A stretch of 64,000 bases of DNA from Flavobacteriales bacterium (lineage in GTDB: Bacteria; Bacteroidota; Bacteroidia; Flavobacteriales_F; PHOS-HE28). The stretch lies in the NCBI GenBank assembly GCA_016718655.1, contig JADKCV010000010.1, positions 1-64,000 on the forward strand, in the 5' to 3' direction. Positions 1-11,669 of this stretch are shown here, in pieces. The notes under the pieces are model-generated. The model was not told the DNA's origin and ran no database searches. It saw only the letters and a list, made by a program, of their open reading frames with translations. Position 1 is the first letter of the stretch, and every line of letters starts with the position of its first letter. The translations under genes and the position numbers were made by a program.

Positions 1-600
1 GCTCTTCACCTGCAGCTTCTCGTAGATGTGGCTCACGTGCGTGTTCACCGTGGCGTAGCTGATGTTGCACCGCGCGGCGATGATCTTGTAGCTGAAGCCG
101 TCCGCCAACAGCTTGAGGATCTCCACTTCGCGTTCGGTCAGGTGGAAGTCGACGGCCTTGGAACCACTGCCGCGCTGCGCGAAGAGCTTCAGCACCTTGG
201 CCGCGATGCCCGGGTGTCATCGGCGCGCCGCCTTGCGTGACTTCCACGATGGCGTCCAACAGTTTCGTCGGGGAGGTCTGCTTCAGCAGGTAGCCATCGG
301 CCCCGGCGAGGATGGAGGCGAAGATCTTCTCGTTGTCCTCGAACACCGTTTGCATCAGGATCTTCAGGTCCTTGAACTGCTTGCGCAGGAGTGTGACGCC
401 CTGCAGCCCGTCCACGTGCGGCATGTCGATGTCCATGAGCACCACGTCCGGCTTGGCCTCCATCACGTTGCGCAGCACTTCGCGGCAATCGGGCCAGGCG
501 CCCACGCAGCTCATGTTGTCCGTGCTGTCGATGAGCAGTTGCAGCCCTTCGCGCCGCTTGGCGTTGTCATCGAAGCTAGATGGCCACTGCGCAGTTCCAT
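1..600 (-). pseudogene. NarL/FixJ-type response regulator, frameshifted, C-terminus cut by window edge
   Basis: Read on the minus strand, this encodes a receiver domain followed by a LuxR-type helix-turn-helix. Visible receiver parts are FDDNAKRR (acidic pocket), VVLMDIDMPHVDG (phosphoacceptor Asp), LMQTVFED (switch Thr) and YLLKQ (conserved Lys). The HTH reads LTEREVEILKLLADGFSYK and continues through NISYATVNTHVSHIYEKL. The most likely start is the ATG at 600-598. Two frame breaks are seen: an apparent short insertion near 575 that creates TAG inside the first beta strand, and a one-base change near 210 between the receiver and HTH. About 15 residues are probably missing beyond base 1. It lies directly downstream of a sensor kinase on the same strand, so it is the likely cognate DNA-binding regulator. 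All key residues survive, so the breaks may be sequencing errors. Confidence 0.8.
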
Positions 601-635
601 GCGGCAAAGCTATTCCTGCCAGGTCAGCGTCCGGT

Positions 636-653
636 GTCATTGGATCCAATGAC
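636..653. promoter_or_regulatory. 18-bp perfect palindrome upstream of the response regulator
   Basis: GTCATTGGATCCAATGAC is a perfect palindrome lying 36-53 bases upstream of the proposed response-regulator start and at the 3' end of the kinase gene. The same CATTGG-N2-CCAATG core occurs upstream of the kinase start (3848-3869). Two matching palindromes at similar distances from two linked signalling genes suggest a shared transcription-factor operator, possibly for the regulator itself. Function is inferred. Confidence 0.5.
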
Positions 654-3600
654 TTTTGCCTTCGCCGGGCAACGAAGCGCAGTTCAACCGTGGTGCCCTT
701 GCCCAGCGCGCTGGTGATGTTGAGGGTGCCGGGGATCTCCGCCGCGCGGTTGCGCATGTTGCCCAGGCCGTTGCCGCCGCCCACGCTTCCATTGTCGCTC
801 TTCGGATCGAAGCCCTCGCCATCATCCACGATCGCAGCACGACCTGGCCGACTTCGCGCACCAGATGACGCGCAGGTTCGTGCAGCCGCAGTACTTCACC
901 GCGTTGTTCACCGCTTCCTTGAAGATGAGGTAGAGGTTCTTGCGCTGGGCCATCTCCAGCGTCGGCGCTTCAACCCCTCATCGGCTCGCAGGTGCAGCTC
1001 GCAATCGCGCGCCTCGGTCATGCGCACGGCGTAGTCATGCATGCGCTTCACGCTGGGCCATGTCGTCGTTCTCGGCGTTCACGGCCCACACGATGTCGTT
1101 CATGGCCTCCAGCACTTGCGTGGTGCTGTCCGTGATGCGGCCGAGTAGTTCACTGGCTTCCGGCGCTTTGCCTTTCGCCTTCTTCTGCGCCACACTGCTG
1201 AAGAGGGACACGCTGCTGAGCGTGGACCCGATCTCGTCGTGCAGGTCGCGGGCGATGCGTTCGCGCACGGCCACCACCTTCATCGCCTGCGCCAACCGGT
1301 AGCGGTAGAAGGCATAGAGCGCACCCGCGAACACGAGCAAGGCACCGACGCGGAACCACCAGGTGCCCCACCACGGCGGCGCGATGATCAGTTGCAATGC
1401 GGCGCCTTGTTCATCCCACACCTCAGCGCTGTTACGGCCCTGCACGCGGAAGGTGTAGGTGCCGGGATCAGGGTTGGTGAAGGTGGCCTCGTGCTGGGTG
1501 CCCGCCTCCACCCACTCGGTGAGAAGTCCTCGAGCATGTAGCGGAACCTGTTCTTCAGCGGTGCGGTGTGGTCCATGCACGCGAAGGAGAAGGTGATCAT
1601 TACGCTCGCTGTACGGCGGGGTGATGCTGCGCACGTACTCGATGGGCGCAGGAGTTCGCCAGCCTTCACCGGTGGCGTTGCCGAGGCCCGCTACGGCCAC
1701 GGCCTTACCAACAAGTTTCATACCCGTGATCACCGTGGGTGATGCGGGATCGTTTCGTAGAAGTCCTCAGGGTTGAAGTGGAAGGCGCCGCCCATGCCCT
1801 CGAACCAGAGTTCACCCTTCTCGGTCTTCGCGTAGCTATAGCGGTTGAATTCGTTGCTCGGCAAACCATCCTCCTGGTTGGGTCTTCATCTTCGCCCGTG
1901 CTGGGATCGAACTGGACCAGTCCCTGGTTGGTGCCGATCACAGGTTGCCGCGTTCATCGCTCAGGATGCTGTATATCACGTCGTTCGGCAGACCTTCCCG
2001 TGGTAGTCCAGGCCTTGGAACGCTGCGTACGCAGATCGAACCGCGCGAGGCCTCCGCCGTTGGTGCCCACCCAGAGCACATGTGCCGGATCGGCCGGGAC
2101 CAAGGCAGGTGAAGACCATATCATGCGGCAACGAATGCAGATCGTGCTCATCGTAGTGCTGGTACACCTTCCATACACCCGTTTTCGGATCCAGGTGGTG
2201 CAGACCGGCCACCGTGCCCATCCACACCGTGCCATCAGGGTGATGGGTGAATGAGAAATGGACAAGTAATCAGCTCGTACCGAAGGCGATGGCGGTGTGT
2301 AACGCCGGATGATCGCACCAGTGCGTGCATCGAGGTGGGTGAGGTTCGTGACCACATCGTTCGTCCCCGAGACCGCCCGGATCGTGTTGCCCGGTCCGGG
2401 AAAGATGTCCCGTATCCGCTCGCCCTCCAAGGACTTGACGTAGGTCAGACCATGCTCGTCAGTACGGCGGCCCGTATATCACGCGTACCACGCACCGCTT
2501 CCGCCAGCCAGATCGCCCTGATGCGTCCACCACGGCGCGTTCCATGTTCCGGTGGTGTTCCATCGGGCGACGGCATCAGGACCTTGGTGTAGATCCGGGA
2601 GCACCGTAGCGGATGTTCAGGCCGTCCTTCGTGAACCCGAGCAACATGCTGCCGCTCAAGGTTGCCCGGATACACGCCCTTCAGTAGCCCGGGGTCCACG
2701 GGGTGAAGCGCTCACGCCGCAGATTCGTTCGGAACACCCGAAACCGCCGTAGTGAACCAGACGTTGCCCGCGCGATCCTCGAAGGTCGGTCGCAAGCCCG
2801 TGGTTTTGCCAGATGCCCGCTGGCACGGACCGCTCGGGGTCACCACCTCCAGCCGCCCGCTCTTCGGGTCCAAGCGCCGATCCATTCCGTTGTGCGGACC
2901 GCCCCAAGATACGGCGCTGGCTGTCCAATAGCAGGAACAATTGGAATTGCTGGTCGGTGAGGTGGATGGTGTCGATGGCGCGGCCTGGTCGTGACCCGGA
3001 GTGTGACAAAGCCGGGTTCGGCGACGAGCATGTGTCCGGTAGCGGGATCGGCCACCATTTGCGGCGCGTCACGCACACCGTCCTGGGCGCGCCACGGGAT
3101 CTTGTGGGCCGATCGATGACCGGAAGGAACCATCGGCCGAGCGATGGATGCAACGGAACGTATCGGGGTTGGCGATCCACGGATCGTCGTTCGGGCCTAT
3201 GAAGACGCGCGCATCCACCAAGGGAACCATTGGTGGTGACACATGGCGGATCGCTTCGCCACCAGCTGCTGGCCCCGCCGTTCGGGTCCACCACCAGATT
3301 GCGCCACCCTTGGCTGGTGTGCAGGCTGATCCAGATCCGGCCCAGCTCGTCGGCGCAGAGACGCGATTGCAGCCCTGGATGAGAGGCCGTCTTCCAAGCC
3401 TTCGACCCGTACATGCGCGAAGCAGCCCGTGCGGGGATCGTACCGGTCCAGTCCGAAAGGTGCATAGCCCACCACAGGTATCCTCCCAGTCCCCCAGCAA
3501 GCTGCTGATGTGGTCACCGCCAATGCTGTTGGTGTCCTGCTCATTGTGCCGGAACACCGTGAAGGAGTATCCATCATAGCGTGCCAGCCCATCCCTGGTC

Positions 3601-3806
3601 CCGAACCAGAGGTAGCCCGTGCTATCCTGCGCCATGGCCTGCACATAGCCCTGGGGCAGGCCGTCCTCCACGGTGATGGCATCGAGGTGGATCTCCACGG
3701 TGTCCAACTGGGCGTGGACGCTACTGCTGCACAACAGTGCGCCAGTGAGCAGCGCACGCGCTGGGCGCAGCGTGCGATTCCGGGAGAGCGGGAAGAGAAC
3801 GCCCAT
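640..3806 (-). pseudogene. Propeller-type membrane sensor histidine kinase (Reg_prop/Y_Y_Y/HisKA_3/HATPase), multiply frameshifted
   Basis: The ATG at 3806 begins a signal peptide ending near SSSVHAQ. Two-component-regulator propeller repeats follow (for example ITVEDGLPQGYV, STGYLWFGTRDGLARYDG) and run, in changing frames, to about 1740. The largest clean block, 1733-1035, carries a Y_Y_Y domain (YTFRVQGRNSAEVWDE), one membrane helix (WWFRVGALLVFAGALYAFY), and a HisKA_3 box ERIARDLHDEIGSTLSSVS with the phosphoacceptor His. Downstream the HATPase G box GGGNGLGNMRNRAAEI is readable but split by frame changes near 850-1030. This is the Bacteroidota architecture with a periplasmic propeller sensor and a cytoplasmic NarX-like kinase. 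At least six frame changes are needed to read it end to end. A -7-like TATGTTTC (minus strand, 3822-3815) and a palindrome lie upstream. It pairs with the adjacent response regulator. Confidence 0.82.
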
Positions 3807-3847
3807 ACGTTCTGGAAACATACGCCGCGCGAATGGAACAGAGGCCC

Positions 3848-3869
3848 GCATCATTGGAACCAATGATGC
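3848..3869. promoter_or_regulatory. Palindrome CATTGG-N2-CCAATG in the divergent intergenic region
   Basis: Ten-base arms (GCATCATTGG / CCAATGATGC) flank a two-base AA spacer. The site sits 42-63 bases upstream of the sensor-kinase start (3806, minus) and about 80 bases upstream of the divergent surface-protein gene (3949, plus). A further half-site, TCATTGG, lies at 3883-3889. Its core matches the palindrome at 636-653 ahead of the response regulator. It is a candidate operator for the two-component system and possibly for the surface gene. This is inference from position and symmetry. Confidence 0.5.
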
Positions 3870-4744
3870 CCGCACGCCAAGGTCATTGGTTTGAACGATT
3901 GATGGGCATGCGGCAACGCGGCTGCTTTGCCATACCTAATCGACCACCATGCTCTCCATGCATTCCTTCCGTTCGTTGCTGCTCGCCGTTGCCCCTGCTC
4001 CTCGGGTTGCATGGCATCGCGCAGAACTTCAGTGGCTTCAGCTACCAGGCCGTGGTACGCGACAGTGTGGGCGACCCCGTGCCCGCACAACTCGTGGGCG
4101 TGCAGGTGACCATACAGGTAGGCCCCACGGACACCTTACGTGGAAACGCACAGCGCCACCACCGATGCCTATGGCCTCATCGCCCTCACCATCGGGCAGG
4201 GCACACCGGTGCGGGCGGCTCGGCCATTCCACGTTCGCGGATGTGGAGTGGGCCAGCGGTCTGCCCATCACCTACATCGTGGCGGTGGATGTCACAGGCG
4301 GCACCAACTATACCTTCCTCAGCGGCGGGCCTTTCAAAGCGGTGCCCTTCGCCATGCATGCGCTCACCAGCGACAGCAGCACCACCAGCGTACCGCAAAC
4401 GCTCACGCTGAGCAACGACACGCTCTACATCACCGGTGGCAACGGCGTGGACCTCTCCGGCCTGGCCGGCACACCCGGCTGGGTGCTGAGCGGTGATACG
4501 CTGCACAACGATGGCAAGCGTGTAGGCATCGGCACCACGGCGCCAAGCACCGATCTGCACGTGGTGGGCGGAATCACGTACCAGGACGGCAACCAAACCG
4601 CAGCCAAACTCCTCACCAGCGATGCGCAAGGCAACGCGAGCTGGCAGAGTTTGAGCGCGGAGAGCATTTTCGGGAGCGGGAACGTGCCGGGGGTGGAGGC
4701 ACTTTGCCTGAGCAGTTTGGCAACCGCGCCTATGCAATCGGGGC

Positions 4745-5600
4745 CCTATTTCGTGGCAGTTTCAGGTAGCTACGCGTATGCGGTGAGCGGCTTGGTCAAC
4801 ACGATGCGGGTGTTCAACATCAGCAACCCATCAGCACCCAGCGTGATCGCCACCATCGCCGCCGGGACAAGCCCGCGTGGCATTGCGGTGGCGGGTAACC
4901 TGCTTATGTGGTGAACTATGGCAGCAACAACATGATGGTGTTCAACATCAGCAACCCGGCTGCGCCCAGCCTGATGCGCCACCATCGCGACCGGGACCGC
5001 TCCACGCGCCGTGGCGGTGGCTGGCAACTATGCCTACGTGTTGAACCAAGGAAGCAGCAACATGATGGTGTTCGACATCAGCAACCCCGCCGCACCCAGC
5101 CTTATTGCCACCATCGCCGCTGGAACTCAACCACGTTCCCTGGCCATCGCAGGTAGCTACGCCTATGTGATCGACAACGTCGCGATGAGGGTGTTCGACA
5201 TCAGCAACCCAACTGCACCCAGCCAGATCGCCAGTGTTGTTCCTAGTGGATGCGCCGAACGCTGTGGCTGTGATGGGGAACTACTCCTATGTGGTTACCA
5301 GCAGCCCGAACGAGATGGTGGTGGTACAACATCAGCGATCCGGCGGCACCCGTTCAAACCAGCAGCATCGCAGTTGGATCGTGCCTCTCCCGTAACTATA
5401 GCGGGCAACTACGCCTATGTAGTGAACAGCAGCAGCAACACCATGATGGCATTCAACATCAGCGATCCGGCTGCTCCTAGCCTAACCGCCACCCTCGCTA
5501 CAGGTGCGGCCCCCTATGCCATAACCGTTGCGGGCGGCCATGCCTATGTGGTGAACAATGGCAGCAGCAACCTGCAAGTGTTCAACCTCTATTGCCCGAA
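4745..5600 (+). repeat. First LVIVD/beta-propeller repeat block
   Basis: Repeats of about 43 residues carry the pattern VAVSGSYAYVVN...[21 protein letters not shown]. About six copies are readable, some in shifted frames, and the block ends with [22 protein letters not shown]. Such repeats fold as propeller blades in Bacteroidota surface proteins. The block is paralogous to 6880-7765. Confidence 0.8.
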
Positions 5601-5652
5601 CATGATCACCATGGACCCTACGACCGGTGAGATCACCTCGGAGCCGCTCACA

Positions 5653-6585
5653 GGTACCGTGGGTGCGCAGGGGCCCACGGGAGCAACAGGACCGCAAGGG
5701 CCGGTGGGCGCTACGGGGCCGCAAGGAGCGGTGGGACCAACAGGAGCAACGGGCGCAACCGGTGCAACAGGGCCGCAAGGGGCCACAGGGCCGGGCTACT
5801 ACGCAACATCCAATACGTCTATGCCACTTCAATTCACTGGCACCATCACGTTCACGACGCAGACAGGTCTGGCTTATCAAGTGGGCGATAACGTAAGGAT
5901 CAGCAGGATCGGCAGCCCCACAACACACTACATGTTCGGCACTGTCACTGCCTACACCCCCAGCGGAACGTCCATGTCGGTATCGCTACAGGATCGTTCG
6001 GCTCAGGTATATATAACCCATGGACCATCGCCATCACCGGTACGAATGGGTACAATGGAGCAACGGGAGCCGCGGGCCTGGGCTACCAAGCATTCTCCGG
6101 CACCTCTCAGACCATCGGCACTGGTTACAAGTTTTTCCCGCTGAACCAGAACACCGCCTATATCACAGGCTCACGTGTGCGCGTCAACGGCGGTTCGGGG
6201 ATTTGGATGGAAGGGGTCATCACCAGCGGCGGAGGGAGTAGCTTCACAGTACTGGTGGACAGGACCATGGGCACTGGTACATACAACCTATGGTTCGTGG
6301 CCATCGCGGGCGAGGTAGGTGATCAAGGCCCCATTGGCGCACAAGGCCCGACAGGGCCACTTGGTCCGCAAGGCCCGATAGGTCCTGCAGGTCCACAGGG
6401 AGATACCGGTGCCATGGGCCCCACAGGACCACAAGGCGTGGCAGGCCCGCAAGGCGTATCGGTGACCAACGCGGCGATCACCAACGATTCGCTCTGTAAC
6501 GCTGAGCGATGCCAGCGTGATCAATGCCGGCATGGCGGTGGGCGCACAAGGCCCTGTTGGCCCGCAAGGTCCCGTAGGCCCGGCG
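5653..6585 (+). repeat. Collagen-like Gly-X-Y tracts
   Basis: Two Gly-X-Y runs (5653-5793, units such as GPQ, GAT, GPT; and 6308-6462, units such as GPQ, GPI, GPA), plus a short third run (6535-6585, [11 protein letters not shown]), are separated by non-collagen spacers. They imply trimeric rod segments between the two propeller blocks, consistent with the trimer-forming S74 end of the same protein. Confidence 0.85.
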
Positions 6586-6879
6586 GTGAACGCCAACGGC
6601 ACTTTGAACCACCTGGCCAAATTCGACACGAGCGGCACCGTGCTCAGCGATGCGTTCTTGTACGAAGACACGCTGGGCAATGTGGGCATCGGCACCACGG
6701 CGCCTTCCGCCAAGCTCCATGTGGCGGGCAATGTGCGCATCGCCGACGGCTCGCAAGGCGCAGCGAAGATCCTCACCAGTGATGCCAATGGCACGGCCAG
6801 TTGGCAGAGCCTGAGCGCGGAGAGCATCTTCGGGAGCGGGAACGTGCCGGGTGCGGAAGCCATTTGTTTCAACAACGTA

Positions 6880-7765
6880 GCCACCATCGCTGCCGGATCA
6901 ACGCCAAATGCGCTAGCCGTGGCGGGCAACTACGCATACGTGGTGAACATCGGTAGCTCCAACATGAGGGGTGTACAACATCAGCAACCCGGCAGCACCT
7001 AGCCTCAGTGCCACCATAGGCACCGGATCCGCCCCTATTCCGTAGCCGTTTCGGGCAGCTACGCCTGTGTGGTGAATCTAACCAGCAACAACGCTGATGG
7101 TGTTCGATGTCAGCAACCCGGCTGCACCAGCTTGAGCGCCACCATTGCCACAGGGTCCAGCCCCGTTGCGTGACCGTTTCGGGCAGCTACGCCTGTAGTG
7201 AACCACAACAGCAGCAATCTCATGGTCTTCGACATCAGCAACCCGGCCGCGCCCAGCCTTAGTGCCACCGTCGCCACTGGTGCAGGAGGACCCTTGTCCG
7301 TAGTCGTTTCTGGCAGTTACGCATACGTGGTGACTGGCGGCTTCGGCAGCAACACCATGAAGGTGTTCAACATCAGCAACCCGGCAGCACCCAGCCTCAG
7401 TGCCACCATCGCCACCGGCGATACCCCTTGGTCAGTAGCCGTGGCGGGCATCTATGCCTATGTGGTGAACTACGCGAGCAACAATATGATGGTGTTCAAC
7501 ATCAGCGCTCCGGCCGCGCCCAGCTTGAGCGCCACCGTTGCCACTGGGAACAACCCCCGATCCGTAGCCGTTTCGGGCAGCTACGCCTTTGTGGTGAACA
7601 ACGGCAGTAATAACCTGATGGCGTTCAATATCAGTAACCCCGCAGCGCCCATCCTCAGTGCCACCATCGCCACTGGAGCCGTTCCCAATTTCGTGGCTGT
7701 GGCAGGCACCCATGCCTTTGTCGCGAACGCGAGCAGCACAATGCAGGTGTTCAACCTCTTCTGCC
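6880..7765 (+). repeat. Second LVIVD/beta-propeller repeat block
   Basis: Seven or so repeats follow the same [17 protein letters not shown] pattern as the first block, again ending in MQVFNLFCPNTITMDPGTGEIT. The sequence just upstream (ASWQSLSAESIFGSGNVPG) is nearly identical to the one upstream of the first block, so a module of motif plus propeller has been duplicated within the gene. Confidence 0.8.
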
Positions 7766-8504
7766 CGAACACGATCACTATGGACCCCGGCACAGGTGAG
7801 ATCACTCGCAGCCCAGCGCATGGGCTTTCCAAGGGGACCATCTCGCCAATACCAACCTGGGCAACGTGGGCATCGGCACCTCCGATCCCGCCAGCAAGTT
7901 GGATGTGGAAGGAGGAATGGCCGTAGGGGCCACCTACCCGGCACCACGGCCGCACCCACGAACGGAGTCATCATTGAAGGCAACGTGGGCATCGGCACCA
8001 CCACACCGCCAGCAAGTTGGATGTGGAAGGAGGCCCAGCCGTAGGTGCCACTTACTCCGGCACATCAGCCGCCCCCACGAACGGAGCCATCATCGAAGGC
8101 AGCGTGGGCATCGGTACAACGACCGCCACCGATAAGCTCACTGTACGCACAGCTACCAGCAACTATGGTCTCACGCACACCGATGGCACGATCACCCTGG
8201 GTTCGTTCGTGGGTGGAAGCAGCGGTGGTGGATGGCTGGGCACCAAGAGCAACCATGCACTTCATCTCTTCACCAACAACAGCACGGCCCAGATGACGGT
8301 GGCGACCAATGGCAACGTGGGCATCGGGACCACAGGACCAGGGGCACGCCTGGAGGTGCTCGCACCCAGCTCCTCCAATTCAGCTCCTGCATTCAAGGCC
8401 GAAATGAGCGGGGCCAACCTGCTGGTGTACAAAGGCGCCAATAACGCAACGGTGGTGGAGAATACCAGTGAACCCATCTGGCGCTGCAAGCTGCTGGCGG
8501 CAAT

Positions 8505-8981
8505 GTGGGCATCGGCACCACCACGCCCGCACAGCGCCTATCCGTTACGGGCAATATCTGCTACACCGGCACCATCGGCGCATGCTCGGACCGCCGCTAC
8601 AAAACGGACTTCACGCCCCTGCGCGGTTCGCTGGCCAAGGTGGGTCTGCTCCAAGGGCTCTACTACACCTGGCGCACGGAGGAGTTCCCGGAGAAGGAGT
8701 TCCCCGCAGAACGTCAACTCGGCTTCATCGCGCAGGACATCGAGGCGCTCTTCCCCGAAGTGGTGCTCACCGATGCGCAAGGCTACAAGTCCGTGGACTA
8801 CGGCCGCCTGACGCCCGTGCTGGTGGAAGCGGTCAAAGAGTTGAACGCCTTGGTGCAAGAGCAACAGGCCACCATCAGCGAACAGCACACAACGCTCAAC
8901 ACCCTGCGCACGCAGTTGGATGCGAACACCGCGCTGATGCAGCAGTTGCAGAGCGTGTTGGAAGCACAGGGCCGCAAGTGA
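8505..8981 (+). other. Peptidase S74 intramolecular chaperone domain, C-terminal segment of the fibre gene
   Basis: This open segment encodes GIGTTTPAQRLSVTGNIC, then CSDRRYKTDFTPLRGSL, PAERQLGFIAQDIEALFPE and KSVDYGRLTPVLVEAVKELN, and a coiled-coil tail rich in Gln and Leu ending at the TGA. The fold is the S74/endo-sialidase chaperone: the Ser of CSDRRYK is the expected self-cleavage position and the helical tail trimerises. A second copy about 90% alike by eye lies at 11670-12262. Confidence 0.85.
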
Positions 8982-9007
8982 TCGTGATGGACCGAACACA
9001 CGGGATC

Positions 9008-11658
9008 ATGAACACACGCAAACAACCGAGCGCATTGCGCAGCGTGCTCGCGATCGCCCTGCTGGTGCTGGGCACCGGGCTGCACGCGCAGGTGCTCATC
9101 GGCACCGATGGCGGCACAACCGTGCTGCCGAGCAACACCATCAGTTGGTCGGTGGGTGAGCCGATCATCGGCACGGCTGCCACAACCAACGGCGCGATGA
9201 CGCAGGGCTACCAGCAGCCCACAGGCAAGCTCATCTACTACAGTCGCGCTACAGGAAACGTGAACGACCCTATCTGGAGCCGCACGCCCACGGGTCCTGC
9301 TGGTCCGGCCAACTTCATCCCACGCGCCAGCATGGTGGTGCAAGCCGGCCACGTGGTAACCAACACCGCCACGGTGGAGCTGCGCGATGTACTGGTGGAA
9401 GATGGCGGCAACTTGCAACTCGCACCCGGCAGCTTCTTCAACATCCACGGCCGCAATGCCACCTTCATCGGTGTGCTTTACGGCAGCGACAACAGCGTGA
9501 TGGCGACTGCGCAGCTTCGCGGCCACCACGGGTCGCTTGGGTCCGGTGCCTCCGGAGGCGAGCTACACGGGCAACCTCAAGGTGGAGCGCTACATCCCAG
9601 GTGGTGCCACCAACTGGCGTTTGCTGGGCAGCCCCATCGGCAACCAGACCATCCAGCACTGGAAGGACGATTTCTACACGGCCGGTTTCCCAGGGTCGCA
9701 CTACCCCAGTTTCGACAGCCCCGTGGGCAGCGGCATCCTGTGGCCTAGCATCCGCTGGTACAACGAGACCAACATCGGCTCCGGCCCAAGCGCGATGGGC
9801 TCGTCGGGGTTAGCAGCACCTCGCAGCCCCTGGTGCGCGGGCAAGGCTTCGCGGCTTGGTGCGGTGATCTTCTCGGCGGCACGGCACCATTTGTCATCGA
9901 CGTGATCAACGGCACGCCGCACGTCGCCACCGCCCCCATCGCACTACCGATGACCTGGACCAATACCGGCAACCCTGAGGTGGATGGTTGGAACCTCGTC
10001 AGCAATCCCGTGCCCAGTGCCATCGCCTTCGATCGGGTCTCGCGCGGTACCGACGTTGAGGACTACGTGACCTTCTACAATCCGGCCAACGGAAACAGTT
10101 CGGTGTACGACATGAGCATGGGCTTGGCACCAACGGCGCCAGCAACACCATCCAGAGCAGCCAGGGATTCTACCTGAAAGCTAACGGACGGATGCCGTCA
10201 CCACGGTGGAAGAGAGCGACAAGATCAACGACAACAGCGGTGGCATATTCGGTGGGGATCAAGTGGTCGTTCACCCCATGGTCAGACTGAAGATCCGCAG
10301 TACACTGAACGCCTACAGCGATGAGACCGTGGTGGTGTTCCACACCGGCACACCAGCGCAGGATGGTGATGATGTATTGAAGTACGTCTTCGCCCTTCCA
10401 CAGGCTCCACAGATCGCCACGCTAAGCACCAACAGCAAAGCCATGGCCATCAACGCTTACGGACCGCATGAGAACGGAATGAACGTTCCGGTGACGGTGA
10501 ACGCGGGCGTGACAGGAACTTATACTATCGACGTGACCGAAGTGGGTATACCGGGGTTCCTGTGTGGCTCTTGAGGATCGATCAAGGGCACCATCACGCC
10601 GCTCAACGGTGCGCTCAGCTACGACTTCAGCCTGAATGCCGATGCCAACCCCGATGCGCCGCTTCCGGCTACGAACAGTAGTACCGGAGGCTGCCTTCAT
10701 AGCGCCCATAACGGTAGAGGTGAACACACCGATCGTGTTCGACAACACGAGCGCAGACGGCATCAGCTACACCTGGGACTTCGGCGATGGCAACACCAGC
10801 ACGGCACAAGCACCGACACATACCTACACCATCGGCGGCAGCTTCGAGGTGAGCCTGACGGCCACCACGGGCAACTGCTCCAGCATCACCACGCGCACTG
10901 TGGAGGAGCTCTCCCGCACTACCATTGCGTGCGAAGGTGATGCTGCAAGAGGGTGCAACGCGATCAGCGGCCTGATGCGCGACGATCTGCGCCTCGGAAG
11001 GTCTACTTCCCATTGGTAGAGCCTTACACCGCGCTGGGATACACACTGGACAATAGCGGGGCTAATACATCACCCGCCGCGTTGGCCCACATCGGGAACG
11101 ACGCCTATGTGGATTGGGTGATGGTGGAATTGCGGAGCAGCGATGACCCAACGATGGTCGTTAGCACACTGGTAGCGCTCGTTCAGCGCGATGGGGATGT
11201 GGTGGGCACCGACGGAACAAGTCCTGTCTTCTTCCCGCAGGCGCCAAGCACCTATCATATCGTGATCCGCCACCGAAACCACCCAGGCGTGATGACGCGC
11301 ACGCCGGTGTTGATGACCACCAGCAACACGACATTGGACTTTACGCTCCCTGGTTCCAGCACCTATGGTACCGATGCCTGCGCACTACTCAGGCACACCA
11401 GCCAAACAAGGGCTATGGGCCGGTGATGTGACCAGTGACGGAACGATCAAGTATACCGGCTCGATGAACGACCGTGACCCCATCCTACAGAGCATCGGAG
11501 GCGCAGTACCCACCAACACGATCACCGGCTACCACACCAGCGATGTGAACATGGATGGCAACGTGAAGTACACCGGCACCGCGAATGATCGCGACATCAT
11601 CCTGCAGAACATAGGCGGCATCATCCCAACCAACATCCGGGTGGAACAGGTGCCGTGA
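9008..11658 (+). pseudogene. Secreted adhesin-like protein with PKD domain and dockerin-like C-terminal module; frameshifted
   Basis: The ATG at 9008 starts a signal peptide (core SVLAIALLVLGTGLHAQ). Readable stretches in successive frames are: an N-terminal region ending near 9540; GNLKVERYIPGGATNWRLLG (9560-9815); WTNTGNPEVDGWNLVSNPVP (9830-10130); 10206-10574; a PKD domain with the hallmark YTWDFGDGNTST (10700-10910); then a module (10930-11640) with VMLQEG, GLMRDDLR, EPYTALGY and VDWVMVELRSSDDPTMVVS. It ends with two dockerin-like calcium-loop repeats of the form GDV(T/N)xDGxxKYTGxxNDRD. The same C-terminal module closes the giant protease-like gene downstream. There is no recognisable T9SS type A end. 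About six frame changes interrupt the gene. A role in surface adhesion is inferred from the domains. Confidence 0.72.
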
Positions 11659-11669
11659 ACGAACATTCA

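Larger units (their letters stand above)
3949..8981 (+). pseudogene. Giant surface fibre: LVIVD propellers, collagen-like repeats and peptidase S74 chaperone domain; heavily frameshifted
   Basis: The ATG at 3949 (or 3958) opens a short signal peptide whose core (LLLGLHGIAQ) lies in another frame after a break near 4000. Reading across frames gives, in order: an N-terminal domain typical of Bacteroidota tail-fibre-like proteins (FSGFSYQAVVRD); a [14 protein letters not shown] motif; a first LVIVD/propeller block (4745-5600); a collagen-like Gly-X-Y stretch; a second Gly-X-Y stretch; a second [14 protein letters not shown] unit; a second LVIVD block (6880-7765); further VGIGTT units; and a C-terminal S74 domain (CSDRRYKTDF, PAERQLGFIAQDIEALFPE, YGRLTPVLVEAVKELN). 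S74 domains are trimerisation chaperones known to self-cleave in phage tailspikes. Around twenty single-base frame changes interrupt it, yet repeat phase resumes each time. It is probably one gene of about 1,680 codons, secreted and surface exposed. Confidence 0.75.
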
